64,000 nucleotides of DNA from Candidatus Symbiobacter mobilis CR (GTDB taxonomy: Bacteria; Pseudomonadota; Gammaproteobacteria; Burkholderiales; Burkholderiaceae_C): NCBI RefSeq assembly GCF_000477435.1, contig NC_022576.1:2927841-2991840 (forward strand), given 5' to 3'. Under the pieces are notes generated by a model that made no database searches, had not been told where the DNA came from, and worked only from the letters and a program-made list of their open reading frames with translations. Made by a program: the position numbers and the translations under genes. Every line of letters starts with the position of its first letter. Position 1 is the first letter of the stretch. This document shows positions 50,203 through 60,897 of this stretch, piece by piece.

Positions 50203-53000
50203 GCCACAAACTCCATATTCATTTCATTCATAAAGGTATCCAGTTCCTTGCCAAACAAGCCCCAGGCTTTCTGCAAGCCACCCTTATCGGCCAACTCGGC
50301 GTAATCAAAATCGTCGCGGCTGATGCTGCAACTGCTGGCGATGTGATCTTTCATCAGGCGCAACCATTCGGTCTGCTCGGGCGTGAAGGCCGTGCCGCGC
50401 TGGGCGTTGTGCCGGAAGATCCATGCCTGAAAGCGTTTGTCCACCTCGTCGGCAAAGGGTTTGAGTTCGCCGTCCAGCCCTAGCGCAAAGCGCACCAAAG
50501 AGACCAGATCGGTAAGCTGGCGTTTGCGATCTGCGCCTTTCACGGCTGATGTTTGTACGCGGGCATACGCGCTCCACAAGCGTTCGGTGGTGAGCATCAG
50601 TGGCGGCTTGCTCAGGTGCTCGTGCAGGTCTTCGATCATGTCGAAGGTGAATGCACGGCGCTGGTAGGGCTGTTGGTAGAAAAAGCCGAGGGCGGCAATT
50701 TCGTCTTTGTGCGCGGCGATGTAATCGGCAAAGTTCTGGATCACCGCCTTGGCCTGCGCTTCGGCCTGTTCTGAGAAGCCGCTGAACGTCACCTGATCGA
50801 GGTTGATGTGGTCGATGAGTTGCTCGCGCTCTTGGCGGGCGCTTTCGATCTCATCGCGCAGTTCGGGTTTATCAAAGGGTGCGCAGGCAGCGGCCACACG
50901 CTCGGCGCGGGCGGCTTCCATTTCTTCGGGCAGCAGGGTGTCCTCAGAGCGCGTGATCCCTTTGGCCTGGGCTGTAGCCAAGGCGGCTTGGACGATGGCA
51001 TCGGGGTCCAGCGCGGCAATCAGCCCTTTGCCGAGTTCCCCCACCGGAATGCCGCCGGAGATTTTTTCGATGCGCGCCTGTGCCTTGTCGTCCAGTTGCT
51101 TGGCCAGGCGTAACAGGCGGTTGGCGAGCGAAAGCACGGTGTCGTCGTCGCGGCTGCCCATCGCCACGCCTTGCAGCAAGTCCTTCAGCGCCACGCCGGG
51201 TTTTTTCTCCAACGGGCGGCTTTCGGTTTTGAGGCTTTTCTCCACGCCCACGGCGTCGATCAGTACAAAGCGGGTTTTGGCCCCATCTGCGCTGTTACTC
51301 ACACGCTTGAGGCTGTCGCCATCCAGGCTGCGCACACCTCGGCCCTTCATCTGCTCGTAGTAGCCCTTGCTGCGCACGTCGCGCATGAAGAGCAGCACTT
51401 CCAGCGGTTTGACATCGGTGCCGGTGGCGATCATGTCCACGGTGACAGCGATGCGTGGGTTGTAATCGTTGCGGAAACTGCTGAGGATGCTGTCGGCGTC
51501 TTCCTCGGCGCGGTAGGTGACTTTCTTGCAGAAGGCATTGCCTTGCCCGTACACCTCACGGACGATGTTGATGATGTCGTCGGCGTGGCTGTCGGTCTTG
51601 GCAAAGATCAGGGTCTTGGGTGTTTCTTTGCGTGCCGGGAAAATCTGCGTTTCGACCGCCGTTTTCATGGCTTGAATCACCTGCCGAATTTGGCTGGTGT
51701 TCACCACAGACTTATCCAGCTCCTTGCCCGTGTAGGCAGTGTTTTCTTCGGTTTTGCCCCAGCGTTTTTTGCGGGTGGCGCGGTCGCGATGGTCCACCCA
51801 TGCCTTGGCCTTCAGCTCGGCGCCTTTCCGGGTGATTTCGGTTTCGATCTCGTACACGTCATAGCCGACGTTGACACCGTCGGCAACCGATTGTTCATAG
51901 GTGTATTCGGCGACGATGTTTTCGTTGAAAAAGCCGAAGGTGCGCTTGTCGGGGGTGGCGGTGAGGCCGATCAGGCTGGCGTCGAAGTAATCGAGCACCT
52001 GTTTCCACAGGTTGTAGATGCTGCGGTGGCACTCGTCGATGATGATGAAGTCGAAGGTTTCCACCGGCACGGCCGGGTTGTAGCGAACGAACTTTTCCTG
52101 TTGGGCGGTTTGTTGTACTTCGTTGAGCGACACGTCTTCAGCCGATTCGTCAATCGGCTCACCACTCAGGATGGAGTACATGCGCTGGATGGTGCTGATG
52201 CACACCTGCGAGTGCGGGTCGATGTTGGGTGAGGCCAGCCGCTGCACGTTGTAGAGCTCGGTGAATTTGCGGCCATCATCCGGCGGCGTGTAGGCCATGA
52301 ATTCCTGATGGGCCTGTTTGCCAAGGTTGCGGGTATCGACCAAGAAAAGAATGCGCTTGGCACCGCCAAACTTAAGCAGCCGATACACCGAGGTGATCGC
52401 CGTGAAGGTCTTGCCGGCACCAGTCGCCATATGCACAAGGGCGCGGGGTTTGTTCAGCGCAAGCGACTTCTCCAGCCCGGTGATGGCGCTGATCTGGCAG
52501 TCGCGCAGATTCTGTTCCGGCAGTGTGGGCATTTGCTCTGCCAAGCGGCGGCGCAGGGTGGATGGCAAGTCGCTTGGCAGCGGGGGCTGAGCCAGCCAGG
52601 AGGCCAGCGTTTCCGGCTTGAAGAAATGGAAGATTTCACGCGAGCGCGGCGCTGGGTCGGCGTTGTCGGTGAAGCGGATGATCTGGCCAGTGGCTTCGAA
52701 TAGGAAGCGCAGCGGCATGTTGTCCTTGCGCCATTTGAGGTTGGCGGTGGCGTAACGCTGGGTCTGATATTCAACGACGGTGATGTTTTCGCCCGCGCTG
52801 TCTTTCTTGGCTTCGATGACGCCCACGGCCGCACGATTGACGAACAGCACGTAATCCGCCGGGCCGGTGTCGGTGGGGTATTCGCGCACAGCAACGCCGA
52901 CTGCTGCACCGAGGTTGAGCTGCTTCACGTCCTGAATGACCCAGTTGGCCTGCTCCAGCTTCTGGTCTATCTGCTGGCGTGCTTTGGTTTCTGGTGTCAT
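50199..53000 (-). CDS. hsdR: Type I restriction endonuclease HsdR
   Basis: A 933-aa nuclease/translocase. The N-terminal PD-(D/E)XK nuclease is visible as ADYVLFVNRAAVGVIEAKKD. The superfamily 2 helicase follows: Walker A MATGAGKTFTA, DEAH-type box IIIDECHRS, LTATPDKRT, then the second RecA domain ending with MKGRGVRSLD. The C-terminal domain binds the methylase. I chose ATG 53000 (MTPETKARQQIDQKL), preceded by GGGGAG. It is the first gene of the operon; upstream to 53154 I see no gene. Confidence 0.94.
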   Translation of the reverse strand: MTPETKARQQIDQKLEQANWVIQDVKQLNLGAAVGVAVREYPTDTGPADYVLFVNRAAVGVIEAKKDSAGENITVVEYQTQRYATANLKWRKDNMPLRFLFEATGQIIRFTDNADPAPRSREIFHFFKPETLASWLAQPPLPSDLPSTLRRRLAEQMPTLPEQNLRDCQISAITGLEKSLALNKPRALVHMATGAGKTFTAITSVYRLLKFGGAKRILFLVDTRNLGKQAHQEFMAYTPPDDGRKFTELYNVQRLASPNIDPHSQVCISTIQRMYSILSGEPIDESAEDVSLNEVQQTAQQEKFVRYNPAVPVETFDFIIIDECHRSIYNLWKQVLDYFDASLIGLTATPDKRTFGFFNENIVAEYTYEQSVADGVNVGYDVYEIETEITRKGAELKAKAWVDHRDRATRKKRWGKTEENTAYTGKELDKSVVNTSQIRQVIQAMKTAVETQIFPARKETPKTLIFAKTDSHADDIINIVREVYGQGNAFCKKVTYRAEEDADSILSSFRNDYNPRIAVTVDMIATGTDVKPLEVLLFMRDVRSKGYYEQMKGRGVRSLDGDSLKRVSNSADGAKTRFVLIDAVGVEKSLKTESRPLEKKPGVALKDLLQGVAMGSRDDDTVLSLANRLLRLAKQLDDKAQARIEKISGGIPVGELGKGLIAALDPDAIVQAALATAQAKGITRSEDTLLPEEMEAARAERVAAACAPFDKPELRDEIESARQEREQLIDHINLDQVTFSGFSEQAEAQAKAVIQNFADYIAAHKDEIAALGFFYQQPYQRRAFTFDMIEDLHEHLSKPPLMLTTERLWSAYARVQTSAVKGADRKRQLTDLVSLVRFALGLDGELKPFADEVDKRFQAWIFRHNAQRGTAFTPEQTEWLRLMKDHIASSCSISRDDFDYAELADKGGLQKAWGLFGKELDTFMNEMNMEFVA

Positions 53001-53154
53001 GCGTGCTCCCCTCGCACTGTGAGCGGGTCTATCGACCACTCTCCATCGCCCGTGGTCGATCGAAATCTTTGATTCATCAAGCAGATGCTGACGTATCGCC
53101 CACCCTCTATCGCCCATCTATCGCCGATATGGCGCAATTTGTCCGATAGCCTGT

Positions 53155-53691
53155 TCATGCCACCGCGCAGTACCGCCGCCAGCGGTTGCTGCCCTCAAAG
53201 CGCACAGCACCGCGCTCGATCAGCTCTTCCATGGCGCGTTTCACCTGCTTCGGGTGAATTTCGCCGCCGATGCGCTGGTGGATTTCGCTGCAGAGCACGC
53301 CCAGGTTGGTGAGGGACTGCCCTTGTGCGAGTTGATAGTGATCAAGCAGTTCGTCATCAGACTTTTCTTTGACTGAAGTCTTGACGCGGTCCGACTTGCG
53401 CCGAACGGTGTCGGGTAGGTCTGCCGGGATGTGTTGATCGGCGGGCGGCGCGTTTTGACCATCCTCTATGCCCAGCAGCAGACGACCGCCCGTTGCATTA
53501 GCAAAAGCAATGCAATCCTTGGCGATTTCGTTCCAGTCTGCCGTCTTGCCGGTTATCGCCCGCAAGGACTTCTGGTCCAGGAGTTGGCCTTCCAGGCTCA
53601 CGCGATCCTTTCCCCCACTGGATTCATTCCAGATAGTCCATGAGGCGCACCTTCGGTGCTGTTTGCGTGCATGTGGCGCATTGGTTGCCAT
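53155..53691 (-). pseudogene. AlbA_2/Schlafen-like protein gene with internal deletion
   Basis: The frame joins an AlbA_2 start (LRAITGKTADWNEIAKDCIA then FANATGGRLLLGIEDG) to a C-terminal winged helix (QRIGGEIHPKQVKRAMEELI). Normal family members have about 300 more residues between these parts, so a large in-frame deletion seems to have occurred. The start is unclear because the upstream part reads through the MDYLG repeat. It is encoded ahead of hsdR. Confidence 0.55.
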
Positions 53692-53725
53692 TTTTGCTCT
53701 GCAAACCCTAATGGACTATCTGGGT
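53627..53725. repeat. MDYLG repeat, copies 3 and 4 (inverted pair)
   Basis: CCAGATAGTCCAT (about 53627-53639) and ATGGACTATCTGG (about 53711-53723) form an inverted pair about 70 nt apart. The second copy has the longer match to copy 1, starting GCAAACCCTA. They lie just inside the right inverted repeat of the restriction island. Confidence 0.6.
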
Positions 53726-53726
53726 T

Positions 53727-53757
53727 AAATTTTTGTCTTGAATTCGGGGCCCACTTT
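53727..53757 (-). repeat. Right IS3-type inverted repeat of restriction island
   Basis: Inverted partner of 44696-44726 with one mismatch (G for A at the eighth base). It is followed by ACT and then directly by the tmRNA terminator, so the island ends only 57 nt from the tmRNA 3' end. Confidence 0.85.
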
Positions 53758-53776
53758 ACTGTGTCGCTATCAGAGA

Positions 53777-53809
53777 AAAAAAGCCCCAACTGAGAACAGT
53801 TGGGGCTTC
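53777..53809 (-). terminator. tmRNA terminator
   Basis: On the minus strand AAGCCCCAACTG pairs with CAGTTGGGGCTT and is followed by TTTTTTT. It lies 6 nt after the tmRNA 3' end. Confidence 0.9.
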
Positions 53810-53814
53810 CATAG

Positions 53815-54202
53815 TGGTGGAGCTGGCGGGAATCGAACCCGCGTCCGCGAGCCTTTGCCGAGCAGGTCTACATGTGTAGTGGTCTGATTTGGATCTTGCG
53901 CCAGGGAACGCGCAGCCACACGCTTTCCCCATTGCCAGCACCCTGTTTTCTTGCGCCACACCAAGGTGCCCGGTGCAGTGCCAGCCAATGTGAATGCCCC
54001 CGCAGCCGGGAGCCACGAACCGGTTGGTCAGTGGCCCCTTGCCCAGCCCATTGGCGAGCTGTTGCAGGGCTCGCTAGCGATTAAGCAGCGAGTGCGAAAC
54101 GTTCGTCGTTTGCAGTTGGTTTTTTGAATCCGTTTTACGAGGTAATTCGACTCGACATGCACCACAACGATCCCGAACCCACGTCGAAACCAGTGCAGCC
54201 CC
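53815..54202 (-). ncRNA. ssrA: tmRNA (SsrA)
   Basis: Rescues stalled ribosomes and tags nascent proteins for degradation. The 5' end GGGGCTGCACTGGTTTCGAC and the 3' end with T-arm GGTTCGATTCCC and encoded CCA are clear; the length is 388 nt. The tag reading frame at 54113-54081 encodes ANDERFALAA and a stop, a beta-proteobacterial form. The 3' end is a frequent attachment site for integrases, but no integrase is seen here. Confidence 0.96.
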
Positions 54203-54240
54203 AGAAAAACTATTCTAGTCTTGGGGCGTTCGGTGGGTAA

Positions 54241-54933
54241 TCATTGTGTTGCCACTGTCGTCAACCAAGTCAACAGGCAGTTTTGCAATGCCGACGGTGT
54301 ATCAACCACGCCGTGCGCGCCCCAGCCGTCGCAGGCTGCGGGGTCGGCGGTGTAGCCGTAGCGAACGGCCACGGCTTGCATCGACGCAGCGCGGGCGGCA
54401 ACGATGTCGCGTTCTTCGTCCCCCACGTATACGCACGCTTGCGGCGGGATGCCCAGGCGGCGCGCTGCTTCGAGCAACGGGGCCGGGTGCGGCTTGGCGT
54501 TGGCGGTGCTATCGCCGTCGATGACCACTGCCGCTGTGGCAGCCAGTGGCACTGACACCAGTAGGGGGGCGGCGAAGCGATGGGGTTTGTTGGTGACGAT
54601 GCCCCACGGCACTCCCCGCTCCCGCAGGGTGTCGATCAGCGCGGGGATGCCGGGGAAAGGGCAGGGGTGATCCGCCAAGCAGGTGGCATAGATGTCGAGA
54701 AATTCCGTGCATAGCGCGGGGAATGCAGGGTCTTCGGCCACCATGCCGAAGGCCACGTGCAGCAACCCCGCAGAACCCCGCCCAGCCACCGGGCGGTAGT
54801 CGTCGATGGGCAGAGGGGGCAACCCCCGGCGCGCGCGCAACATATTGCATGCACCGCCAAGGTCGAGCACGGTGTCGACCAGGGTACCGTCCAGATCGAA
54901 CAGGACGGCCTGCACCGTCACCGAATCCCCCAT
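54241..54933 (-). CDS. gph: Phosphoglycolate phosphatase
   Basis: A 230-aa HAD-superfamily phosphatase: motif I VLFDLDGTLVDTV, motif II GIVTNKP, motif III Lys in AKPHPAPLLEA and motif IV YVGDEERDIVAA. It removes 2-phosphoglycolate formed during DNA repair or by RuBisCO. The start at 54933 lies 14 nt after the ubiG stop, and ubiG-gph is a common proteobacterial pair. Confidence 0.92.
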   Translation of the reverse strand: MGDSVTVQAVLFDLDGTLVDTVLDLGGACNMLRARRGLPPLPIDDYRPVAGRGSAGLLHVAFGMVAEDPAFPALCTEFLDIYATCLADHPCPFPGIPALIDTLRERGVPWGIVTNKPHRFAAPLLVSVPLAATAAVVIDGDSTANAKPHPAPLLEAARRLGIPPQACVYVGDEERDIVAARAASMQAVAVRYGYTADPAACDGWGAHGVVDTPSALQNCLLTWLTTVATQ

Positions 54934-54947
54934 GGGCAAAGAATTGC

Positions 54948-55658
54948 TCAAGAAGGCCGCCGTGCGGCCAGCAGGTAGTTGACGCTGAGGTCGTTGTTGC
55001 GCCAGTAGTGCTGGGTGATCGGGTTGTAGGAGATGCCCGCGCCCTCTTGCACGACAAGCCCGGCAGCACGGCACATCGCGCTCAGTTCGCTGGGGCGGAT
55101 CAGCTTGCGGAACGAGTGCGTTCCCCGTGGGACGAGGCGCAACAGGTATTCCGCGCCGACGATGGCGAAGAGAAAGGATTTGGGGTTGCGGTTGATCGTC
55201 GAGAAAAAGACCCAGCCGCCGGGTTGGACCAGGGTTGCGCAGGCGTGGACGATGTCCCCCGGTTGGGGAACATGTTCGAGCATTTCCATGCACGTCACCA
55301 CGTCATAGCTCGCCGGTTGTGCTTGGGTCAGCGCCTCCGCGCTGGTGTGCCGGTATTGCACACGCGGGGTGTGGGTATCGAGCGCATGCAGCTCTGCCAC
55401 TTTCAGCGCTTCCATGCAGAGGTCGATGCCCGTTGCGTTGGCCCCGGCACGGGCCATGGCGTCCGTCAGGATGCCACCCCCGCAGCCTACGTCAAGCACC
55501 TGTTTGTCTGCCAGCGGGCATAGCCCTTCGATCCAGGCCAGGCGCAGCGGGTTGATTTGGTGCAAGGGGCGCAAGGCTCCGTCGGGATCCCACCAATGGT
55601 GGGCCATGTCGGCGAATTTGCGCAGCTCGGCGTCGTCGGCGTTGTGTGCGTTGTCCAT
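54948..55658 (-). CDS. ubiG: Ubiquinone O-methyltransferase UbiG
   Basis: Performs both O-methylation steps of ubiquinone synthesis. The 236-aa protein starts [20 protein letters not shown] with GGAGGG upstream. It shows [19 protein letters not shown], the SAM motif [29 protein letters not shown] and [20 protein letters not shown], all typical of UbiG. It is divergent from acnB; the 192-nt gap holds both promoters. Confidence 0.95.
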   Translation of the reverse strand: MDNAHNADDAELRKFADMAHHWWDPDGALRPLHQINPLRLAWIEGLCPLADKQVLDVGCGGGILTDAMARAGANATGIDLCMEALKVAELHALDTHTPRVQYRHTSAEALTQAQPASYDVVTCMEMLEHVPQPGDIVHACATLVQPGGWVFFSTINRNPKSFLFAIVGAEYLLRLVPRGTHSFRKLIRPSELSAMCRAAGLVVQEGAGISYNPITQHYWRNNDLSVNYLLAARRPS

Positions 55659-55850
55659 GACGAATTCCCTCCAGGCAATGCGGTGGCATCTTCCTTCCGC
55701 GTAGGTCTCCCGCACAAGTGCATTGGCGGGTGGCGCGGGAATGTAGCACCCGCTTTTGCGTCGTGCTGGGCATTCACTTCCCAGGCTGCATCATCCACAA
55801 TCCTGCTGCGCCCTGGCTTTCCCGGGCCGTTGCATCAGAAAGGAAGATTC

Positions 55851-58424
55851 ATGTTGGAAGCCTACCGTACACATGTTGCCGAGCGCGCAGCGTTGGGAAT
55901 TCCCCCCCTGCCGCTGACTGCGCAACAAACCCAGTCTCTCGTCGAACTGTTGCGTTCCCCCCCGGCGGGGGAAGAGTCGTTGCTGCTCGATTTGCTGGCG
56001 AACCGGGTTCCCCCTGGGGTGGACGAGGCAGCGCAGGTCAAGGCGGCCTTTCTAGCAGGTGTGGCGAAGGGTACGCAGCCTTGTCCTTGGATCGACCGTG
56101 TGCAGGCTACGCGCTGGTTGGGCACCATGCTTGGCGGCTACAACCTAGGCCCGCTGATCGATCTGCTTGATGACGAAGCCGTTGCGCCGGAGGCCGTGCG
56201 TGCGCTCGGCCACACCCTCCTCGTTTTTGACCAGTTCCGCGATGTGCAGGACAAAGCCACCCGTGGCAACCCCTATGCCCGCGCTGTGCTGGAAAACTGG
56301 GCCAATGCGGAGTGGTTCACCTCGCGCCCGGAAGTGCCCCGTAGCATGACGTTGACCATCTTCAAGGTGCCTGGGGAAACGAACACGGACGATCTTTCCC
56401 CTGCGCCGGATGCTTGGAGCAGACCGGACATCCCCCTGCACGCGCTGGCCATGCTCAAGCACCCGCGCGAAGGGATCGTGCCAGACGCAGAGGGCCAGCG
56501 CGGCCCCATTCGCCTGCTTGATAGCCTGCGCCAGCGCGGCGACCTCGTGGCCTACGTGGGCGATGTCGTCGGAACGGGGTCGAGCCGCAAGTCCGCCACG
56601 AACAGCGTGCTGTGGCACACCGGGCTGGATATTCCCTTCGTCCCGAATAAGCGCTACGGTGGGGTGTGCCTGGGTTCCCAAATCGCGCCGATCTTCTACA
56701 ACACGATGGAAGACTCCGGCGCGTTGCCTATCGAATTGGACGTATCGGCATTGCACATGGGGGACACGGTCGAGCTACGGCCCTACGAAGGCAAGTTGCT
56801 GCGCGATGGCGCCGTCGTTGCGGAATTCCAGCTCAAGAGCGAAGTGCTGCTCGACGAAGTCCGCGCCGGGGGCCGGATTCCGCTGATCATCGGCAGGGCA
56901 TTGACTGCCCGGGCGCGTGCAGCGTGCGGGCAGCCACCCAGCGAGGTATTTCGGCTGCCCCCTGCCGTGGCGTCGCAGGGACGGGGCTTCACGCTGGCGC
57001 AAAAGATCGTCGGGCGAGCGTGTGGGCTGCCTGCGGGGCAGGGCGTCGTTCCCGGCACCTACTGTGAGCCTGTGGTCAGCAGCGTCGGATCGCAAGACAC
57101 TACAGGCCCGATGACGCGCGACGAGCTGAAGGATTTGGCCTGCCTGCGCTTTGGTGCCGATCTGGTGATGCAGTCTTTCTGCCACACTGCCGCGTACCCC
57201 AAGGCGGTCGATGTGCGCACGCACAAGGAATTGCCGGAGTTCATCTGCTCGCGCGGCGGGGTGGCGCTGCGGCCGGGCGACGGGATCATCCACAGTTGGC
57301 TCAACCGGATGCTGCTGCCCGATACGGTGGGCACGGGCGGGGATAGCCATACGCGTTTCCCCATCGGGATCAGCTTTCCCGCCGGTTCCGGGCTGGTGGC
57401 ATTCGGCGCTGCGACGGGGATCATCCCGCTGGACATGCCGGAAAGCGTGCTCGTCCGCTTCCGGGGGACGATGCAGCCGGGGGTGACTTTGCGCGATCTC
57501 GTCAACGCGATTCCCTGGATGGCCTTGCGCCAAGGGCACCTCACCGTGGCCAAGCAGGGCAAGAAAAATGTGTTTTCCGGGCGCATCCTCGAAATCGAGG
57601 GGCTGCCGCATCTCAAGGTCGAACAGGCCTTCGAGTTGAGTGATGCCTCAGCGGAACGCAGCGCGGCGGGGTGTACGGTGCATCTGGACAAGGCACCCGT
57701 CATCGAATACCTGCGCAGCAACGTCGCCTTGCTGGAATGGCTGGTGGCCAGCGGGTATCAAGATGCCGCCACGTTGCGTCGGCGCAGCGACGCCATGCGT
57801 GCCTGGCTGGCGGACCCGCAGTTGTTGCGTGCCGACCCCGACGCCGAATATGCCTGCGTAATCGAGATCGACCTCGACGAGATTCGCGAGCCGATCGTCG
57901 CCTGCCCCAACGATCCTGACGATGTGCGAACCCTTTCCGATGTCGCAGGGGCGAAGATCGACGAGGTCTTTATTGGGTCGTGCATGACGAACATCGGGCA
58001 CTTCCGCGCTGCGTCGCGCCTGCTCGACAACCAGCGCGATATTCCCGTGCGGCTGTGGGTCGTTCCCCCCACGCGGATGGACGCAGAACAGTTGTTGGAA
58101 GAAGGCCACTATGGCGTACTCGGCTGTGCCGGGGCGCGGATGGAAATTCCGGGGTGCAGCCTGTGCATGGGCAACCAGGCGCAGGTGCGCGAAGGGGCGA
58201 CGGTGTTTTCCACCTCGACGCGCAATTTCCCTAACAGGATGGGCCGCAACAGCAATGTGTATCTGGGCAGTGCGGAACTTGCTGCGGTGTGTTCCCGCCT
58301 GGGGCGCATTCCCACGCGGGACGAGTATCTGGAGCAGATGCAGAAGCTCGAAGGCGCAAGCGCGCAGGTGTACCGCTACCTGAACTTTGACCAGGTTCCC
58401 CGCTACGCTGTGGTGCAAGAGTGA
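55851..58424 (+). CDS. acnB: Aconitate hydratase B
   Basis: Isomerises citrate and isocitrate in the TCA cycle. The 857-aa protein has the AcnB-specific N-terminal HEAT-like and swivel domains before the catalytic domains. The iron-sulfur cluster Cys residues are in [13 protein letters not shown] and [25 protein letters not shown] (with I for T at the start) and [21 protein letters not shown] are substrate-binding segments. AGGAAG lies 6 nt before the ATG. Confidence 0.96.
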   Translation: MLEAYRTHVAERAALGIPPLPLTAQQTQSLVELLRSPPAGEESLLLDLLANRVPPGVDEAAQVKAAFLAGVAKGTQPCPWIDRVQATRWLGTMLGGYNLGPLIDLLDDEAVAPEAVRALGHTLLVFDQFRDVQDKATRGNPYARAVLENWANAEWFTSRPEVPRSMTLTIFKVPGETNTDDLSPAPDAWSRPDIPLHALAMLKHPREGIVPDAEGQRGPIRLLDSLRQRGDLVAYVGDVVGTGSSRKSATNSVLWHTGLDIPFVPNKRYGGVCLGSQIAPIFYNTMEDSGALPIELDVSALHMGDTVELRPYEGKLLRDGAVVAEFQLKSEVLLDEVRAGGRIPLIIGRALTARARAACGQPPSEVFRLPPAVASQGRGFTLAQKIVGRACGLPAGQGVVPGTYCEPVVSSVGSQDTTGPMTRDELKDLACLRFGADLVMQSFCHTAAYPKAVDVRTHKELPEFICSRGGVALRPGDGIIHSWLNRMLLPDTVGTGGDSHTRFPIGISFPAGSGLVAFGAATGIIPLDMPESVLVRFRGTMQPGVTLRDLVNAIPWMALRQGHLTVAKQGKKNVFSGRILEIEGLPHLKVEQAFELSDASAERSAAGCTVHLDKAPVIEYLRSNVALLEWLVASGYQDAATLRRRSDAMRAWLADPQLLRADPDAEYACVIEIDLDEIREPIVACPNDPDDVRTLSDVAGAKIDEVFIGSCMTNIGHFRAASRLLDNQRDIPVRLWVVPPTRMDAEQLLEEGHYGVLGCAGARMEIPGCSLCMGNQAQVREGATVFSTSTRNFPNRMGRNSNVYLGSAELAAVCSRLGRIPTRDEYLEQMQKLEGASAQVYRYLNFDQVPRYAVVQE

Positions 58425-58613
58425 ACCTGGTAGGCCCCTAGTGCAGAGCGAAGGGGGCTTTGGCGTGGTGCATTGCTCCCTGTTCGCTCCCTATAATCTT
58501 TGGCTTCGTTGCCGCAGCGGGTGTGGTGGTTTGCCAGGCTTGGATTTGCGGCGTGTTTTGTATGTTCTCGGGCGTCCATGCCCGAAATAGCGTTTTTGGA
58601 AACCCTTCACCGC

Positions 58614-58826
58614 ATGACGACCATCCGCATCAAAGAGAACGAGCCTTTCGACGTCGCTCTGCGCCGTTTCAAGCGCACCATCGAAAAACTGGGTCTGCTC
58701 ACCGACCTTCGCGCCCGGGAGTTTTACGAAAAGCCCACGGCAGAGCGCAAGCGCAAAAAGGCAGCGGCCGTCAAGCGCAATTACAAGCGGATTCGATCCA
58801 TGCAATTGCCCAAAAAGCTCTATTGA
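58614..58826 (+). CDS. rpsU: 30S ribosomal protein S21
   Basis: A 70-aa basic protein with the S21 signature [20 protein letters not shown] and a [17 protein letters not shown] tail. It takes part in the 30S platform near the anti-Shine-Dalgarno. The next gene is yqeY, a common arrangement. An inverted repeat (AAGCCTC...GAGGCTT, 58836-58862) follows but lacks a U-tract. Confidence 0.96.
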   Translation: MTTIRIKENEPFDVALRRFKRTIEKLGLLTDLRAREFYEKPTAERKRKKAAAVKRNYKRIRSMQLPKKLY

Positions 58827-58959
58827 GCTTCCCCTGGGAAGCCTCGTAGGGGCCGGGAGGCTTTGCGGGGTTTCGATCAGGGTTTCGGGTTTTCGTCGTC
58901 GACCGGCTGCCCTGGGTGGTACCGGTCGATTTTTCTTTGGATTCAGAGGAACACGCTCC

Positions 58960-59415
58960 ATGTCGTTGAAAGAACGCATCCAGGAAGAGATGAAGGCGGC
59001 CATGCGCGCCAAGGACACAGCTCGGCTGGGCGCCATTCGCCTGTTGCTGGCTGCGATCAAGCAGAAAGAGGTGGACGAACGTGTGATGCTCGACGACGCA
59101 GCAATCATTGCGGTCGTCGACAAGCTGATCAAGCAGCGGCGCGATTCCGTTACCGCGTATCAGCAAGCGCAGCGCAGCGATTTGGCCGACAAGGAAGCGG
59201 CGGAAATCACCGTGCTCGAAGCCTATCTGCCCCAGCGTTGGAGCCGTGCGGAAGTCGAGGAAGCCGTCTCCCGCGTCGTTGCCGAAACAGCAGCCACGGG
59301 GCCTGGCGATATGGGCAAGGTGATGGCTGCCGTCAAGGCACAGTGCCAAGGCAAAGCCGATATGGCGGTCGTCTCGCAAGTGGTCAAGGCTGCCTTGGCT
59401 GCGCGGGGCGGGTGA
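58960..59415 (+). CDS. yqeY: GatB/YqeY domain protein
   Basis: A 151-aa single-domain protein matching the C-terminal tail domain of the GatB amidotransferase: LKERIQEEMKAAMRAKDTARL, IRLLLAAIKQKEVDER, EAAEITVLEAYLPQRWS and a GDMGKVMAAVKA segment. Its exact role is unknown; a function related to tRNA is inferred from GatB. It lies after rpsU and converges on mnmE. Confidence 0.93.
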   Translation: MSLKERIQEEMKAAMRAKDTARLGAIRLLLAAIKQKEVDERVMLDDAAIIAVVDKLIKQRRDSVTAYQQAQRSDLADKEAAEITVLEAYLPQRWSRAEVEEAVSRVVAETAATGPGDMGKVMAAVKAQCQGKADMAVVSQVVKAALAARGG

Positions 59416-59435
59416 TCGCGCTCGCTCGTCGTTGC

Positions 59436-60890
59436 CTATTTGCCGATGCAAAACTGGGCAAAGATTGTTCCCAGCAAGTCGTCGGCGGTGAATTCGCCCG
59501 TGATGCTGCCTAGTGCGTCGTGCGCAAGGCGCAGTTCCTCGGCGGCGATGTCGAGGGTGTGGGTACCCAATTGGTGGTGCGCATGGTCCAGGTGGCGGTG
59601 AACGGCGTGTAGTGCGTCGATGTGGCGTTGCCGGGCAAGGTAGAGGCCCTCCGTGGCGCCTTGCCAGCCTGCCAAGCGCAGCAATTCCTTGCGCAGGGCG
59701 TCCAGCCCGCTGCCGGTTTTGGCCGAGAGGCGGATTCCCGCAACGTCCGAGGTGGTCGGCGCATTGGGTGAAACGGGTGCAAAGGGCGCAACGGGTGCAA
59801 GGTCGGCCTTGTTCCAGACATCGAGCACCTGGGTTCGGGTGCCGATATGTTGCGCAATAGCCTGCGCAAGGGTGTCTTCTTCGTTGCGGTAGTCGGCTTG
59901 GCCGCTGCGGCTGGCATCGTGCAGAAAGAGCACGACGTCTGCGTTGCGAATGGCCTCCCAGGTGCGGGCGATGCCGATGCGTTCCACCTCGCAGTCGCTG
60001 TTGCGTAGTCCGGCGGTGTCGCTAAGGTGCAGGGGCACGCCGTCGATGTGCAGGGTGCGTTCGATTCGGTCGCGTGTGGTGCCGGGTATGGCAGTGACGA
60101 TCGCCAATTCTTGCCCGGCCAAGGTGTTGAGCAGCGTGGATTTGCCGACATTGGGCTGCCCGGCGATGACCACGTTTAGGCCATCGCGCAGCATGGCGCC
60201 TTGACGGCAGTGGTTCAGCACGGTATCGACATCGCGCAGTAGGGTTTGTATGCGTGCTGTAGCGTCGGCGCGGTGTATGGGGTCGATGTCCTCTTCGGGA
60301 AAGTCCAGCGTGGCCTCGACCAAGGTGCGCAGCGCGATCAGGCCGTCTTGCAGGCCGTGTACCTCTAGGGAGAAGGCGCCGCTGAGCGACCGCGAAGCGC
60401 TACGGGCCGCAGCCTGCGTGCTGGCGTCGATGAGGTCGGCAATCGACTCGGCCTGAACGAGGTCGATCTTGTCGTGCAAAAAGGCACGCAGGGTGAACTC
60501 GCCGGGCTGGGCGATGCGTAGCCGTGCCAGCACCGGGCTGCCATCGCTTCCTACAGTGGCTGCGGCTTCCAGGCAGCGTGCCAGCAGCATTTGCAGCACG
60601 ATAGGCCCGCCGTGGGCTTGCAACTCCAGCACGTCTTCCCCCGTGAAGGAATGCGGAGCCGGGAAGAACAGCGCAATGCCATGATCAATGGCCTCGCCGT
60701 GAGTGTCCACGAAGGCGGTGTAGATGGCCTCACGGGGGGGAATAGGTCGCTTGCAAATGGCTTGCACCAACGGCAGCAGCCTTGTGCCACTGGCACGCAC
60801 GATCCCCACTGCCGCCTTGGCTGGCGCCGTCGCAATGGCGACGATCGGGTCACCATGGCCAGACAGATTCGTGCGGGGCGAACGCATCAT
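59436..60890 (-). CDS. mnmE: tRNA modification GTPase MnmE
   Basis: With MnmG it makes the cmnm5U34 modification of tRNA wobble uridine. The 484-aa protein has the folate-binding N-terminal domain, the G domain with [18 protein letters not shown] and NKAD, and the C-terminal CIGK motif that is diagnostic. The start is 7 nt after the yidC stop. Two adjacent ATGs (60890, 60887) are possible starts. Confidence 0.96.
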   Translation of the reverse strand: MMRSPRTNLSGHGDPIVAIATAPAKAAVGIVRASGTRLLPLVQAICKRPIPPREAIYTAFVDTHGEAIDHGIALFFPAPHSFTGEDVLELQAHGGPIVLQMLLARCLEAAATVGSDGSPVLARLRIAQPGEFTLRAFLHDKIDLVQAESIADLIDASTQAAARSASRSLSGAFSLEVHGLQDGLIALRTLVEATLDFPEEDIDPIHRADATARIQTLLRDVDTVLNHCRQGAMLRDGLNVVIAGQPNVGKSTLLNTLAGQELAIVTAIPGTTRDRIERTLHIDGVPLHLSDTAGLRNSDCEVERIGIARTWEAIRNADVVLFLHDASRSGQADYRNEEDTLAQAIAQHIGTRTQVLDVWNKADLAPVAPFAPVSPNAPTTSDVAGIRLSAKTGSGLDALRKELLRLAGWQGATEGLYLARQRHIDALHAVHRHLDHAHHQLGTHTLDIAAEELRLAHDALGSITGEFTADDLLGTIFAQFCIGK

Positions 60891-60897
60891 CCTAGGC

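Larger units (their letters stand above)
44696..53757. mobile_element. IS3-ended island carrying a type I R-M operon
   Basis: A 9.06-kb segment bounded by matching 31-bp IS3-type inverted repeats. Behind the left repeat is a truncated orfA; the rest of the transposase is missing and the space holds hsdR, hsdS, an ATPase, a TOPRIM-like gene, hsdM and a DNA-binding remnant. Whether it moved as a unit or formed by insertion of defence genes into an IS is unknown. Confidence 0.65.

Noticed and set aside
56775..57611. Long leftward frame opposite acnB
   Set aside because: It is a mirror frame caused by high GC at third codon positions; no family pattern and no start signal. The same holds for the long antisense frames opposite hsdM, hsdR, rpe and mnmE.
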